64,000 nucleotides of DNA from Sophora flavescens (GCA_030762895.1 JAUPTC010000016.1:992001-1056000); one strand, 5' to 3'. Shown: positions 33,901 to 45,214, numbered from the stretch's first letter. Notes: generated by a model from the letters alone, not told the origin. Numbers and translations: made by a program.

Positions 33901-34341
33901 AACTCTATTTCGCCCCAAATTCACTCTCTCATTACCCTTCAACCTCCTCTTGTGGGTGCACAAATCCTTCAGGAACTTTGCATACTTCGGAACTTGCTTG
34001 ATCACATCAAGGAGCGGAATGTTTACCGCCACCTTCCTGAGAACATCTAGAATCTCCCTCTCCTTGTCTTCCCCATCAATCTTCTTATTTTTCTACACTC
34101 TCTGTGGGAAGGGGATCAATGGCACATACACTCTCTCAGCTTCAACAACAACAGAAGGCTCGGGAGTTACCTCAACAGTTTCTTCATCTTTTTCAAGGGC
34201 TGCCTCTACAACCTTCCCGGATCTCAAAGAAATGGCATTCACATTAGTATTCACTACTGTTTGTGCAGGTAGTTGGTTCGATCCTTGAGCTTGCTGTATG
34301 GCATTCATCGAAGTGGAAAGCTGTCCAATTTGTGTCTGCAA
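33870..34341 (-). pseudogene. Gag-pol linker with protease deletion
   Basis: Linker residues (AISLRSGKVVEAA, EAERVYVPLIPFPQRV) then a stop at 34093. Downstream, sequence matching element 1 up to about 2045 joins directly to sequence matching about 2565 (junction near 33905-33915), so the whole aspartic protease domain, about 520 bp, has been removed. Confidence 0.8.
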
Positions 34342-34365
34342 ATTGTGAATGCTAGCATCAGTTCG

Positions 34366-35656
34366 CTACTGTAACTGGCCAAATTGCTGCTGAAATTGGA
34401 GATTTTGTGCATTCATTTGTGCAGTAATTTGTGAAGTCATTTGCTTGAACATGTCCTCTAGTGAAGGTCCGGAAGGTGCAGAAGTGGTCACTTGGGGAGG
34501 ATTCTGTGGTGGTGCCAGCGGTAACATTGGTTGTTGCTGTTGTGCAGATGAAATCCCATACCGAAGGTTTGGATGATTCCTCCAGTTGGGGTGGTACCTA
34601 TTTGTGGAGAGGTCAGGAATGCTGTAGCGGTTCTGATTATTGCCTTGATTGTAGAGATTGGCTGCATAGGCTTGAGGCAAATCAGGGACTGACTCATCCT
34701 TCAGAATAGGGCATGCATCGGTCAGGTGCTCAGGAGAACTACACATGCCACACAACTTTGCTGGCTGAACCTTATCCATTGCCAGTTGCTTCACCAAAGA
34801 AGTGAGCTCATCAATTCTGGTTTCAAGGGCCTTGTTGGAAGAAGAACCTAGGATCTCATTTACACCCCTTGTCTCGACAGAGTTTCTTCTGGTTGTGAAC
34901 TGCTGGGAGTTTAATGACATATTTTCAATCAATTTCTTGGCAGCAGCTGGAGTTTTATCAACAAGTGCTCCCCCACTAGCGGCATCCAAAATATTTGTCC
35001 ATTGGGAGCAATCCCTCATAAAAATACTGAATAAGGAGCTGCTCAGAAATCTGGTATTGAGGGCAGCTAGATACCAACTTCTTGAATCTCTCCCAGTACT
35101 CAGCCAATGACTAATTGTTTTGTCTGATGCCACATATCTCCTTTCTTATGGATGCAGCTCTGGAGGCAGGAAAGTATCTTTCTAGGAAAACTTTCTTCAG
35201 ATCATTCCAAGTTATAACAGAATTTGGCTCCAAATAGTACAGCCAATCCTTTGCAGCGCCTTCAAGTGAGAATGGGAAGGCTCGTAATTTGATATGGTCT
35301 TCAGTAATGCCTTCCGGTCTCAAGGGTGTAGAGCAGACTACCTGGAATTCCTTCAAATGCTTATGTGGATCCTTACCTGCAAGACCACTAAATCTTGGCA
35401 ACAAGTGTATTAGACCAGATTTAAGTTCAAAAGGAGCAACCACACCAGCATACTCAATACACAACCCATTATAATTAACATCAGGGGCAGCAAGCTGTCT
35501 TAATGTTCTTTGATCAACCATGTTATTAGAAATAGGTGCAGAATTAGAATTACTACTAGTGCTAGCCCGAATTGCTCTACGGCGTGTGTGCAGTGTTCTT
35601 TCAATTTCAGGATCAAAATCACACAAGTCAGAACAAGTAGACCTAGTAGACAGACT
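34366..35656 (-). pseudogene. gag: Athila gag, broken
   Basis: The N-terminal part (PEIERTLHTRRRAIRAS, APDVNYNGLCI, AASIRKEICGIRQNN) ends at TAG 35111-35113. The shared frame runs on after this stop, then one base is lost near 35000, and the C-terminal part continues in another frame (NILDAASGGALVDKTP) with a CCHC knuckle (CGMCSSPEHLTDAC) and a Gln/Asn-rich tail. It ends at TAG 34366-34368, one codon away from the TGA that ends gag in element 1. Confidence 0.85.
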
Positions 35657-35704
35657 AATTCAGCAGGAAAACAGAAAAAAAAATGCGAGAACAACAAACA
35701 AGAG

Positions 35705-35722
35705 TCCCCGGCAACGGCGCCA
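35705..35722 (-). other. Primer binding site (tRNA-Asp)
   Basis: On the minus strand TGGCGCCGTTGCCGGGGA, 3 bases from the 5' LTR end; a full match to the 3' end expected of plant tRNA-Asp. Confidence 0.9.
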
Positions 35723-35725
35723 ATT

Positions 35726-36976
35726 TGACACGCTGTCGCGCACGCATCAAAAAGCGAGTGGTTTGTAAAAACTGTAGTCAGGGTGCGATAACTCGGGTAT
35801 CGTATCACAAGGACTCTAGTAATGTTATTATCACAAAATCGGTTTTGGGGGGGGGGGGGGGGGGGTTGGTTTGAAAATCAATTGAGAACAGAACAAAAAC
35901 AGAGCAATTTAAATGGTTATCAAATAAGACAAAAACGATCAATCTGCTGTTCGGTTTCCCACTATCATCGGTTCATGTAATTCCATGCCCTAAGCAGATT
36001 CTAATCCCTTTTCGGTTGTAGCATCAATTAACAAGCGAAATCAACGCTACGGGACATATGTTCCTAATTCCCGAATTAAGTAAACGGGGTGAAGCACTCG
36101 TGAATTAAGCAAACACGATTGAACGCACGCGAATTAAGCAAACGCGATTGAGTTTAGGAACATAAAATCATCGAAAATAAATCAACACTAATTCGATACA
36201 AACTGAATTAAGCAAACAGAGAATATATAATAGTATTGAAGGAGAGAAGGAAATTCAATCGGGAATTACAAGACCTCAAGTGTCGTGAAGCCGACATTCA
36301 GCAGATTAATCTAGGGAGATTAGTTCTCCATCAGAGACATAACAAAAATATAAAAGTATATTGGAAGCAGTGAAATTCTAGATGATCAGAAGTCCCTTTC
36401 TCTGTCTGCTGCGCTTTTATTTATAAGGTGGCCACGCATCACGGTCGTGACGGGAATCACGGTCTGGCCGTGATGCATTTTGTCAAGTGCGCGTCTTCAA
36501 ATTCTGGCCGGTCACGGTTGTGATACTCATCACGGCCTGGCCGTGATCAATTCTCGACTTTGGGTGCGATCCGTCACGGTCGTGACTTCTATCACGGCCT
36601 AGCCGTGATGGTCTCTGACTTCCAAGTTCTTCTCATCACGCCCGTGATGGGCATCACGACCTGGTCGTGATGCTCTTTGACTTTCAGGCTTCTTCAGGGG
36701 TAGCTCATCACGGTCGTGACGGGTGTCACGGCCTAGCTGTGATGGCTTCTGTTTCAAGTGGATTCTTCCTTTCTTGCTCTTCTTATTAACCTGAAACATG
36801 AAATAGCAATAAGTGCTTTATTTGACTCAAAACTAGCTAAAATAACCTACAACTACTTTACAGACTCAAAACGTTGCTTGAAGACAATCAAGTCTAATTT
36901 GGGCGAAAACGAGATTAAACTCGAATAAAACAATGGTCTTTACTAGTCAAAAACTAGTAGAGCCAGAGGCTGATCA
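35726..36976 (-). repeat. 5' LTR of Athila element 2
   Basis: 1251 bp. The TATA box is the complement of 36418-36425 and the U3 array 36434-36745. The G run at 35847-35865 has 19 bases against 14 in the other LTR, so much of the length difference is slippage. Confidence 0.92.
36434..36745 (-). repeat. U3 array of TCACGG..CCGTGA palindromes (5' LTR)
   Basis: Same paired-palindrome units as 28718-29020, with scattered substitutions inside the palindromes (for example CACGGTCTGGCCGTG against CACGCCTTGGCCGTG). Confidence 0.85.
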
Positions 36977-38448
36977 TCGGCCAAGGCTAGATTTTTAGGA
37001 AAGAAATTTTTTATTACATCATGCTCTTGGATTTAGATAATATACATGATATCAAGAAGATAGAAAGTAGTTTCATCATCATTAGATTTTTTCTAGAATT
37101 TATTATGACTTTTCAAAGGCTATGACTTAAAAACTTGAAAATGATGAACAACTATGAAACAAACTTTGAATCAAGAAACTTGTTAAAGAACATAGGCATG
37201 ATTAAAGAAGAAGATTAGGATTTACCTCTTGAAGATCAATGATAAGGAAATCCAAGAAACTTGCTTCACAAATCTATCACTAAAGAACTTATGAACTTAG
37301 GGTTTTGAACAAAAAGGCATTAGAAACTAAGTGAAAAGTAAGAGTATGGTATTTATAGAGATGGGTGGCGCGCCGTCTTAGGAAGACTCTAGAAGTGATG
37401 AGTTGTCTTGCTAAAAGATTCAAATGAAATTAATTTCTAGGGACAAATTTGCAAAGATTCCAAAAGTTGAAAGACTAGTTTGCAAATTGTCAATAAAGTG
37501 TCGTGATGATTATTTGCCACATTTAATGTAAGTTTATCTTGACCAAAGTTGGCTGATTTTGTCATAGATATTTTAGAAAAATTCAAGCTTGTTGAAGAAG
37601 ATTAAAGAAGCTTCAAGAACAAAGTGGAAGAATGTATAACATTCTAGAATTTTCTTGGTTCTTCCAAAATTTTATGAGGGCAGCCCCTTCTCCCTCATGG
37701 GCTTGGGCATGGTCTTGGTAAATTTGGGCTTGGTTTCATTTTTGTGGGGCCCACTTAAAGATTTAAGCATTAAGCTTAACTTAAGAAACTTGTATAGTTC
37801 CAAATAGGCTTTATGGAATCAATCCATGAACTAGAAAATTTTGTGCTTCATAGACACGTCCATTTGAGATTGGAAACAAGAATTCTATCCCAATTCACTT
37901 AAAAAAACTTAGAAACTAATTTAGGGACAAAAGGGTAATTTCTGAGAAAGTTCAGGGACTTAAGCGTAAAATTCATAAATTTTCACTTTAACCCTGTAAA
38001 ACCTTCTAGACTTAACAATATGATTCATCCCCTTGAATCATCTAAAAATCCTAAGATAAACCCTCTATCGGCTCTTAGAAACTCTAATTTCCCTTCCGTC
38101 GCCTACCCGATTACGCGTTTCACCTGGAAAACGTAAATTATTTTATTTTTTTATGAAAAAAATTCTAAAAAAAACAGAATTGTCGAAAATAAAATAATAA
38201 TCTTAAGTCTTTCGTTCATGAATTAAAATTAGGTCTTTTGAGCAGTATTATTATACTGTCAATGGAATTCGCGGGCCAGGTTTCACCTGACTTTCCAACC
38301 TAAATTTTAATCGTAGCTTCCTACAATCAAGTAGGATTTTGTGGTAAACTCCGTTTATTAAAAATAATTTTCTTAAACTCAAATAAATTATAAACATAAT
38401 TATATGTATTACTGTTATTTAAAACAGTGAAATACAGGGTGTTACAGC

Positions 38449-39004
38449 CTCCGCTGGGTTTTGTGAAGTGTAATGTGGATACTTCCTTTGATAAAGAGAG
38501 TAATAAGGTGGGCATTGGCTTGTCTTAAGGGATGAGAATGGCGCTTTTAGGGGCAAAATCCCATTGGTTGAAACCGATCATTGATGTTGATTTGGGGAAG
38601 CTACTGGACTTTATTTTGCTATCAATTGGACGAAGGACTTGGGATTTAATAAAGTTATTTTTGAGCTGGATTCCAAGTTGGTAGTGGATAGTATGCATGC
38701 TTCAGGTGTTGATCTTTCTGAGTTTGGTTCGATTATTCCCACTTGTAAGGAGTTGCTTTTTTCTTTTTGTCAAAACTCTCATGTTGAGTTCTCTAGGAGG
38801 CAAGCCAATATGGTTGCTCGTAGCTTAGCTAGGGTGGCTATTTCTTATGCTAGACCTCATTTCTTTTATGATATTCCTACATGTATTGGATCCTTGATTT
38901 TTAATGAAATACAGTGGCTTTCTTTCATCAAAAAACAAAATTTCCCTCTGTTTCTTAATGAATTGAATACATCTTTATTCTATATCAGATTTAAAATAAA
39001 TTAA
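38449..39004 (+). pseudogene. RNase H-like domain relic (LINE-type RVT_3)
   Basis: Reads PLGFVKCNVDTSFDKE, then after one frameshift LRDENGAFRGKIP, a short damaged stretch, GEATGLYFAI, LGFNKVIFELDSKLVVDSMH and RRQANMVARSLAR. These are the conserved blocks of the plant RNase H fold domain found at the end of non-LTR retrotransposons and in relatives, with the acidic residues of NVD, GEA and ELDS present. It has frameshifts and stops, and the 5' part is cut off by the LTR ending at 38446. Confidence 0.7.
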
Positions 39005-39089
39005 TTTAATTTATAGACAGTACTGTGATAATAAAATAAGTAATTATATTATACACTAGTGGAAATAATGTGATATACGGGAACGTTTT

Positions 39090-39290
39090 ACGTCAGTTGA
39101 CCATATGTTTGACGTTAAAAATGAGGTGGTGGCAGTTTTGTAAATATTAAATCACTATTTGCGTCAGTTGTGTAATGAACTGACGTTAAAAGTGATTCTA
39201 ACACTTTTAACGTCAGTTGTTTATACAACTGACGTTAAATGTGTGATTTTTATGGCAGTTAAATAAATAACTGACGTAAATAATTATGAA
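39090..39290. repeat. Left subterminal hairpin repeats of CACTA 1
   Basis: Copies of TTTAACGTCAGTTGTTTATA and its inverse, spaced by short runs; likely transposase binding sites. Confidence 0.7.
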
Positions 39291-39307
39291 ACTCATTTCT
39301 TTCGTTG

Positions 39308-41096
39308 TCATCTCCCTGTTGTCACTCTTAACGTAGATCACTCCATCTAGTGCAGTTTATTTCTAAACCTTTTTTTTAAACAAGTTTATTTTTAATGTTA
39401 ATTAATTAGCTTGAATTAGTAAACAAATTCTTGTGCAAATTAAAATAAATAAACACTTAACATAAAACAAGTTATATGTATAATCAAATCGTATCTCATT
39501 GAAGCGATTCATAAGTTACAATTACATGATTAAAAGATAAAAAATTTCTACAACATAGCCCTAAAATATAAAAAAATTTCTGCTTCAACATCATTTTCTT
39601 CTCAGTCCTGTCCTCAGAAACTCCAATGGATGCATCTCCTCCCTTACTTGAATTCCTTGATGCTCCATCTGAATCCACAGTCACTTATTGCCAAAGCAGA
39701 GTGAAGTGGATGAATGGGATGACATCCATGTTACGTGATTTACTCAACCTCAGAAGTTTTTTGACCATTAAGACAGAGACCTTTAAGTCTAGGTATAGGA
39801 AGAAATAACAAAATCTCAAATATGATAGAGCCATATTGTGAAGGAATAGAAAACGCATGAAATATAGAGGAAAAGAAGAGGCTGTATTACAGACTGATAC
39901 AGAAGAATGGTACTTTATATAGAGAAGAGAGACTAGCTGATTTTCTTGAAAACCGATCTATAAACTTGATGCTCATTAAGAGGATTAGGTTACAATGTGC
40001 ATGGGTAAGTAGCACAGTAGTCATGGGTAAGTAGCACAGTAGTCAAAGGAATGAATGTTTTTGCAGAAACTTATACACTTTTAAAAAAAATATTTATTTT
40101 TAACGTCAGTTTTTTATACAACTGACGTTAAAAGTGTGATTTTTACTTCAGTTAAATAAATAGCTGACGTAAATAATCCTATATCCCTATATGAAATGCC
40201 CTGTTGTCACTCTTAACACAGGTCACTCCATATATATAGTACAATTTATTTCTAAACTTTTTTTAAACAAGTTTATTTTTAATCTTAATTAATTAGCTTG
40301 AATTAGTAAACAAATTCTTGTGCAAATTAAAATAAATAAACACTTAACATAAAACAAGTTATATGTATAATCAAATCGTATCTCATTGAAGCGATTCATA
40401 AGTTACAATTACATGATAAAAAGATAAAATATTTATGCAACATAGCCCTAAAATATAAAAAAGTTTCTGCTTCAACATCATTTATTCTTCTCAGTCCTGT
40501 CCTCAGAAACTCCAATTAATGGATGCATCTCCTCCCTCACTTGAATTCCATGATGCATCGCGCGTGAATCCACAGTCACTAGCAGCGAAAGCAAAGTGAA
40601 AGGGATCTTTGCATCACCTCCTTCACTGGAATTCCTTGATGCATCGTCTTGAATCCACAGTCACTTGCGGCCAAATTAGAGTGAAAGGGATGACTGGGAT
40701 GAAATAAAGTGAGGGAATCACATTACGTGATTTACACAACCTTACCATCCATGTTACGTGATTTAATCAACCTCAGAAGTATTTTGACCATTAAGACAGA
40801 GACCTTTAAGTCTAGGTATAGGAAGAAATAACAAAAGTCTCAGAGCCTTTTTGTGAAGGAATAGAAAATGCACGAAATATAGAGGAAAAGAAGAGGTCAG
40901 ATTCTGGTGATTCAGAAGAATGGTACTTTATATAGAGAAGAGAGACTAGCTGATTTTCTTGAAAATTGATCTATAAACTTAATGCTCATTAAGAGGATTA
41001 GGTTACAATGTGCATGGGTAAGTAGCACAGTAGTCATGGGTAAGTAGCACAGTAGTCAAAGGAATGAATGTTTTTGCAGAAACTTGTACACTTTTA
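39308..41096 (-). repeat. Duplicated antisense module with TATA box
   Basis: Two direct copies (about 39308-40083 and 40199-41096), non-identical. Each has on the minus strand a plant-consensus TATA (CTATATAAAGTA, complement of 39911-39922 and 40924-40935) and downstream a coding-like stretch (LTVDSDGAS, GVSEDRTEKKMMLKQKFF). CACTA 2 has one full copy plus a partial one. The protein is not recognised. It may be a captured host promoter and exon. Confidence 0.55.
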
Positions 41097-41289
41097 ACGT
41101 CTGTTGTATTCAACAACTGACGTTAAAAGTGTTTTTAAATAAAAAATATTTATTTTTAACATCAGTTGTTTAATACAACTGACGTTAAACAATGACTTTT
41201 AACGTCATTTGTTTAAGACAACTAACGTTAAATAAATGACCTTTAACGTCAGTTGTTACAAACAACTGAAGTAAAATGTTGTTTTACTT

Positions 41290-41987
41290 TTGGTTTTTGA
41301 TTATAACGTTTACACCCGCTCTCCTTATGCACTTCGTTTTGTACGTCTCTGTTCTTCTCTTTTCATCACGCTCACTCTCACTCTCAACTCTCACTCTGCC
41401 CTAATCGCGAGCTCATCTCCACGCAACCACCACGAGGGCTTCTTCTCCACCACCGTGAGGTACACTCTTAACCCCTAACTCTGTCTTTCCCGCTCATTCT
41501 TTGCAATAACTTGACATCTCTATTTCCCCTTCTCGCGCACTAACTCTCCTTATCCCTCTGCTCTCAGTAACCACATCGAGCGTTGGCCACCACTCGAGCT
41601 CCCCTCCCCACCACCACGCGAGCACCTATTTCTGGTGAGTCTTTACGGCACATTTTTTTATTTTTGGTTTTGAGTGTATGGTGAAACTGTAGTCTCAGTA
41701 GTTACAACTTGAAACTGTAAGTTTGAGTTGTTTGGAATGTCTCTATTTTTGGTTTTGAGTGTATGTTGCTCTGCTGGTTGGTTTGTCACGGACGTGATGC
41801 TCATCACGGCTAGGCCGTGATCAGTTCTGTCTGTGAGGGTCTGGTTCAGTTGGCATGTTACGGCCGTGATGGACATCACTGCCAGGCCGTGACCAGTGCT
41901 TGGCAATCTTCAAAAACTAGTTTTCAATCTCCCGTATTGTCCTTATATTGGATATATGTTTTGTATATCTACAGAACCTATCTAGTT
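41290..41987 (+). other. 5' leader exon and introns of the TNP2 transcript
   Basis: A GC-richer stretch (CCCTAATCGCGAGCTCATC) ends at a donor-like CGTGAG|GTACAC near 41460. An acceptor-like TATCTACAG precedes the TNP2 exon at 41974. Both CACTA copies share the arrangement. The intron includes the LTR-like array 41784-41900. Confidence 0.55.
41784..41900 (+). repeat. Athila U3-type palindrome array inside CACTA 1
   Basis: Contains TGATGCTCATCACGGCTAGG, CCGTGATCAGTTCTG and CCGTGATGGACATCACTGCC. The same order and spacing occur in the LTR arrays at 28718-29020, for example TCATCACG..GGCCGTGATCAATTCTG. The match spans spacers as well as palindromes. Confidence 0.75.
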
Positions 41988-43286
41988 ATGGATCGTAGTT
42001 GGATGGTTTATAAGCTCACTAGTGCTGAGTATTTGAAGGGCGTGGGAGAATTTATAGAATTTGCTCAAAGGAATGTTCCTAATAGTAATGGAATGTTCTG
42101 TTGTCCTTGTGTCAAGTGTTTGAGTACGAGGAAATATACGGTGAAGGATATATGTACTCATTTGATTTGTGAAGGGATTTTCTTGAGTTATACAAGATGG
42201 ATATGGCATGGTGATGTGTTGTTGAGTAGTACGGCAAGTGTCTCCCAAAGTGAGAACGTTGACGTAGATATGGAGGATGATCGAGTAGAGGACATGATCC
42301 ATGATATTGGACAAGAATCTTTTCATCGAGCTCATGTGTATGATAGGTTGTGCGGTGATGCGGATAAGCCTTTATATCCAGGGTGTACTACTCAAACACG
42401 GTTGTCGGCGCGGTGCTAAAATTGGTTTGTGTGAAGGCAAGAAATGGTTGGACCGATAAAAGCTTCACGGAATTGCTTGAAGTGTTGAAAGACTTGCTTC
42501 CAGAGGACAACACTGTAACTATGAGGCCAAGAAGGTATTGTGTTCGATGGGTATGGAGTATAAGAAGATACACGCATGCCCCAATGATTTCATATTGTAC
42601 ACCGGTGTTCATGAAGACAATCATGATTGCCCCAAATGTGGGTTATCACGATAAAAAGTGAAGGGTGGTGATGATGATGATGATCTTGATGATGTGAGAA
42701 AAAAGGGTCCTCCTGCGAAGGTGTTGTGGTATCTTCCAATAATTCCAAGGTTCAAGCGATTGTTTGCCAATGCGAAAGATACGAAGAATCTTAGATGGCA
42801 TAATGATGAGAGGAAATGTGATGGAAAGGTTCGTCATCCTGCTGATTCTATACAATGGAAGAATATTGCTACTATGTTTCCGGATTTCACCGATTAGCCA
42901 AGAAACCTAAGGCTTGGACTTGCTACGGATGGAATGAATCCTTATGGGAACATAAGTAGTATTCATAGTTCATGGCCTGTTCTGTTGATAGTTTACAACT
43001 TGCCCCCTTGGTTGTACATGAAGCACAAATACATGATGTTGTCTATGATGATTTCGAGCCCAAAGCAACCAAGAAATGACTTAGATGTTTATCTAAGTCC
43101 CTTGATTGAAGACTTGAAAACGCTGTGGGTGGAAGGTGTTGATGTAGTTGATTGGTATTCTCTTGAGACTTTCAAGCTTCGTGCCATGTTATTTTGCACC
43201 ATCAACGACTTTCCAGCACACGGTAACTTGTCCGAGTACAGTGTCAAGGGGCATAAAGCATGCCCTATATGTGAAGAAGGCACATT
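41988..43286 (+). pseudogene. TNP2-like transposase, N-terminal half, broken
   Basis: Starts MDRSWMVYKLTSAEYLKGV with a transposase-associated N-terminal domain including CPCVKC. Compared with the copy at 61775 it has two extra bases near 42408, a deletion near 42510, a stop at 42659 and TAG in place of GAG near 42895. The part from 42934 carries the TNP2 core (GLATDGMNPYGN, INDFPAHGNLSEYSVKG, CPICEEGT). It is then fused in frame to a TNPA-like segment, so the rest of the catalytic domain is missing. Confidence 0.85.
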
Positions 43287-43765
43287 CTTGATGACTGCTC
43301 TAGGACGGCAGGACGTCTTGATGACTGCTCTAGGCAAGAAAGACCATCCTGGTCGGGTTATCGGTGTTCCTGGGAACGTGACCATCAAAGAATATTATGG
43401 CAAGTCTGCTTCACGAAAGCGGGTGGTCGATGAAGCATCAATTTTGGATGATATTACTCAGCACCTCATCTCCAACCCTGCTATTACAACACATCTAATG
43501 CAAAGCTTAATATCCAACCCAGAATTCAAGAAGGCACTTGCCAGAGAGCTTTCCTCCGTCGGTTCATCCCAGGACACCACAGGGCATGCCAACCCTTCAC
43601 ATGTGAGCACAAAAGAGAGTTATAGTAGGGAACATGTGGAGTACGATGAGTTGGCAGCTATGGGAGCGGGAGTTGGAAGTCCAACACCATGAGCATGAGC
43701 TGGAAATGAAAAGGCGTGAGCTTGAGTTAGACTTCAAACGACGTGAGCTCGAAATGTTAACAAAG
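43287..43765 (+). CDS. TNPA-like (Transposase_24 type) segment
   Basis: In frame with the TNP2 remnant. It begins with an 18-base direct repeat (43287-43304 and 43317-43334), then GKKDHPGRVIGVPGNVT, the signature of plant En/Spm second proteins, and a helical stretch (DITQHLISNPAITTHLMQSL). The frame stops at 43692; one base earlier or later it continues as a charged coiled coil (HEHELEMKRRELELDFKRRE) to a donor at 43765. The natural product is probably this segment spliced to the Ulp1-like exons. Confidence 0.6.
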
Positions 43766-43860
43766 GTATGTATTCATTATTAGTGTCCAAATTAGTCAAA
43801 TAATTACTTGTTTTTTTTAATTATCAATAACTTATCTATTTTATTTTTCCTAAATTGAAG

Positions 43861-45067
43861 GCCAAGTCGACGTCGGTGTCGCTGTCACCTGTCACTCGTT
43901 TGTTCTCACTTGGTGAGGATTATGCGTTTGAGATTTTTGAATGTCCATTGGAGCACGATGGATGGGTGGCACGCCCAAATCAACAGAGGATATTTTCCTT
44001 CTGTGGTGAAGATCTCGGGCACGCCTGCAGAAATAACGTCTTGATGGCCAGCACGGTTTTGAGTCTCCGGTGCACGTAAGTTAATTTTAATTTTATAACT
44101 TATTTATTTTTGGTATTTTTCCATTAAATAATTTATTTTAATTTCAATATATATATTATGTAATTAACATCCACACCTTTTCATATCTTAGGTATCTCCA
44201 TCGTCTTCAGCTTGATAAGGGCGTTGCATCAGTTTACGGCTTCTTAGAGCCGTCAATCCTTGTGCCCCAATTCTTTGCTGGCGATACATTGAGTAAATAC
44301 ATAGGGAACTTGTTGGGAGACAATCGAAAAGAATTATACCTGGCTCCCTACTGTATGAAAAACCATTGGCAGTTGTTCGTACTTCACCCGTCTAAGCATA
44401 CTGTCATATTCTTACGCTCTCTCCACCAAAAGCCGCCACAGGAGGTGGTGGAAGCTGTAAATAAGTAAGTAACTAATCTTAAATTTAATTTAAGTTTTAA
44501 TATCAATTTTTTTTAGTTTATTACATACATGATATATGAATTTGTTAATTGACATGATTATTTGTTTATGATAGCGCACTGAAGGTGAGTAGCGTAAGTT
44601 GTGCCAACGGGAGAAGTAGGACTTCTAAGGCTAAAGCAAATCTTGAATGGACCATCCTCAAGGTTTGGTAGTTTATTTATCAAATAATTAATATTATAAT
44701 TACTAATTTATATGTATATTCAACTGACATTGAAATTAATTTTGTTTGTAGTCTCGATTTCAACCTGACGGGTGGTCGTGCGGCTATTATGTGATGCTTC
44801 ATATGCTGAACATAGTCTCCGCATCTATTACGGATGGATGGAATAAGGTAATATTTAAACAACTTGTTAAATTATATATTATAGTTTTGAAGATGACTTG
44901 CGTTAATGTTATTGTTATTATTTGAACGTGTGTAGGCATTTAACGACCAATCGCCTCTTCAAGAAGATGAGTTTAGAGACTTGAGGATGCGCTTAGCTGA
45001 ATTCTTCTTCAAGTATGCGGCTGAAAAAGGAATTGACAAGATACCTCCGCAATACTTAGATGAATAG
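43861..45067 (+). CDS. Ulp1-like cysteine protease gene of CACTA 1
   Basis: Exons 43861-44075, 44192-44464, 44575-44662, 44752-44847 and 44936-45067 join in one frame over GT-AG introns and end at TAG 45065-45067. The catalytic histidine region is KNHWQLFVLHPSKHTV and the Gln/Cys region is FQPDGWSCGYYVMLHM. Between them, where Ulp1/C48 proteases normally have LDSL with the catalytic Asp, this reads FLRSLHQKPP. Plant DNA transposons often carry such domains; their role is unclear. Apart from that residue no defect is seen, in contrast to the neighbouring transposase. Confidence 0.75.
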
Positions 45068-45103
45068 TTTTTTTGTCAGCCTTTAGAAACTAATTAATAA
45101 CAT

Positions 45104-45163
45104 GTATATATATATATATATATATATCCTTAGATTGGTAGTTTTTTTTAGACATTAGAGACT

Positions 45164-45214
<51 letters not shown>
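45104..45214. repeat. TA microsatellites
   Basis: Two TA runs (about 45104-45127 and 45166-45214) in the 3' part of CACTA 1. Confidence 0.9.

Larger units (their letters stand above)
28010..36976 (-). mobile_element. Complete Athila-type Ty3/gypsy element, TSD TCGGC
   Basis: Minus-strand element of 8967 bp. LTRs are 35726-36976 (5') and 28010-29246 (3'), both TGATCA..TGTCA-like. TCGGC flanks it at 28005-28009 and 36977-36981. The order is PBS, gag, linker, RT, RNase H, integrase, then 1.5 kb non-coding and the 3' LTR. The protease is deleted, gag has a stop and a frameshift, and pol has two frameshifts, so it is not autonomous. It inserted into the Tekay-like LTR. Confidence 0.93.
25860..38446 (-). 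mobile_element. Tekay/del-like LTR, split by an Athila insertion
   Basis: On the minus strand the LTR starts at 38446 (TGTAACACCCTGTATTTC) and runs left to 36977, is interrupted by the Athila element at 28010-36976, and resumes at 28009 down to the gap. Layout and blocks match the LTRs at 46547-55335 (for example AAATTTAGGTT, GACCTAATTTTA). About 3.6 kb is visible. The sequence right of 38446 is not a polypurine tract, so this is a solo LTR or 5' LTR inserted in the RNase H relic. Confidence 0.65.

Noticed and set aside
35510..35768. Plus-strand frames over the Athila gag start
   Set aside because: They are antisense to gag and include PBS and LTR sequence.
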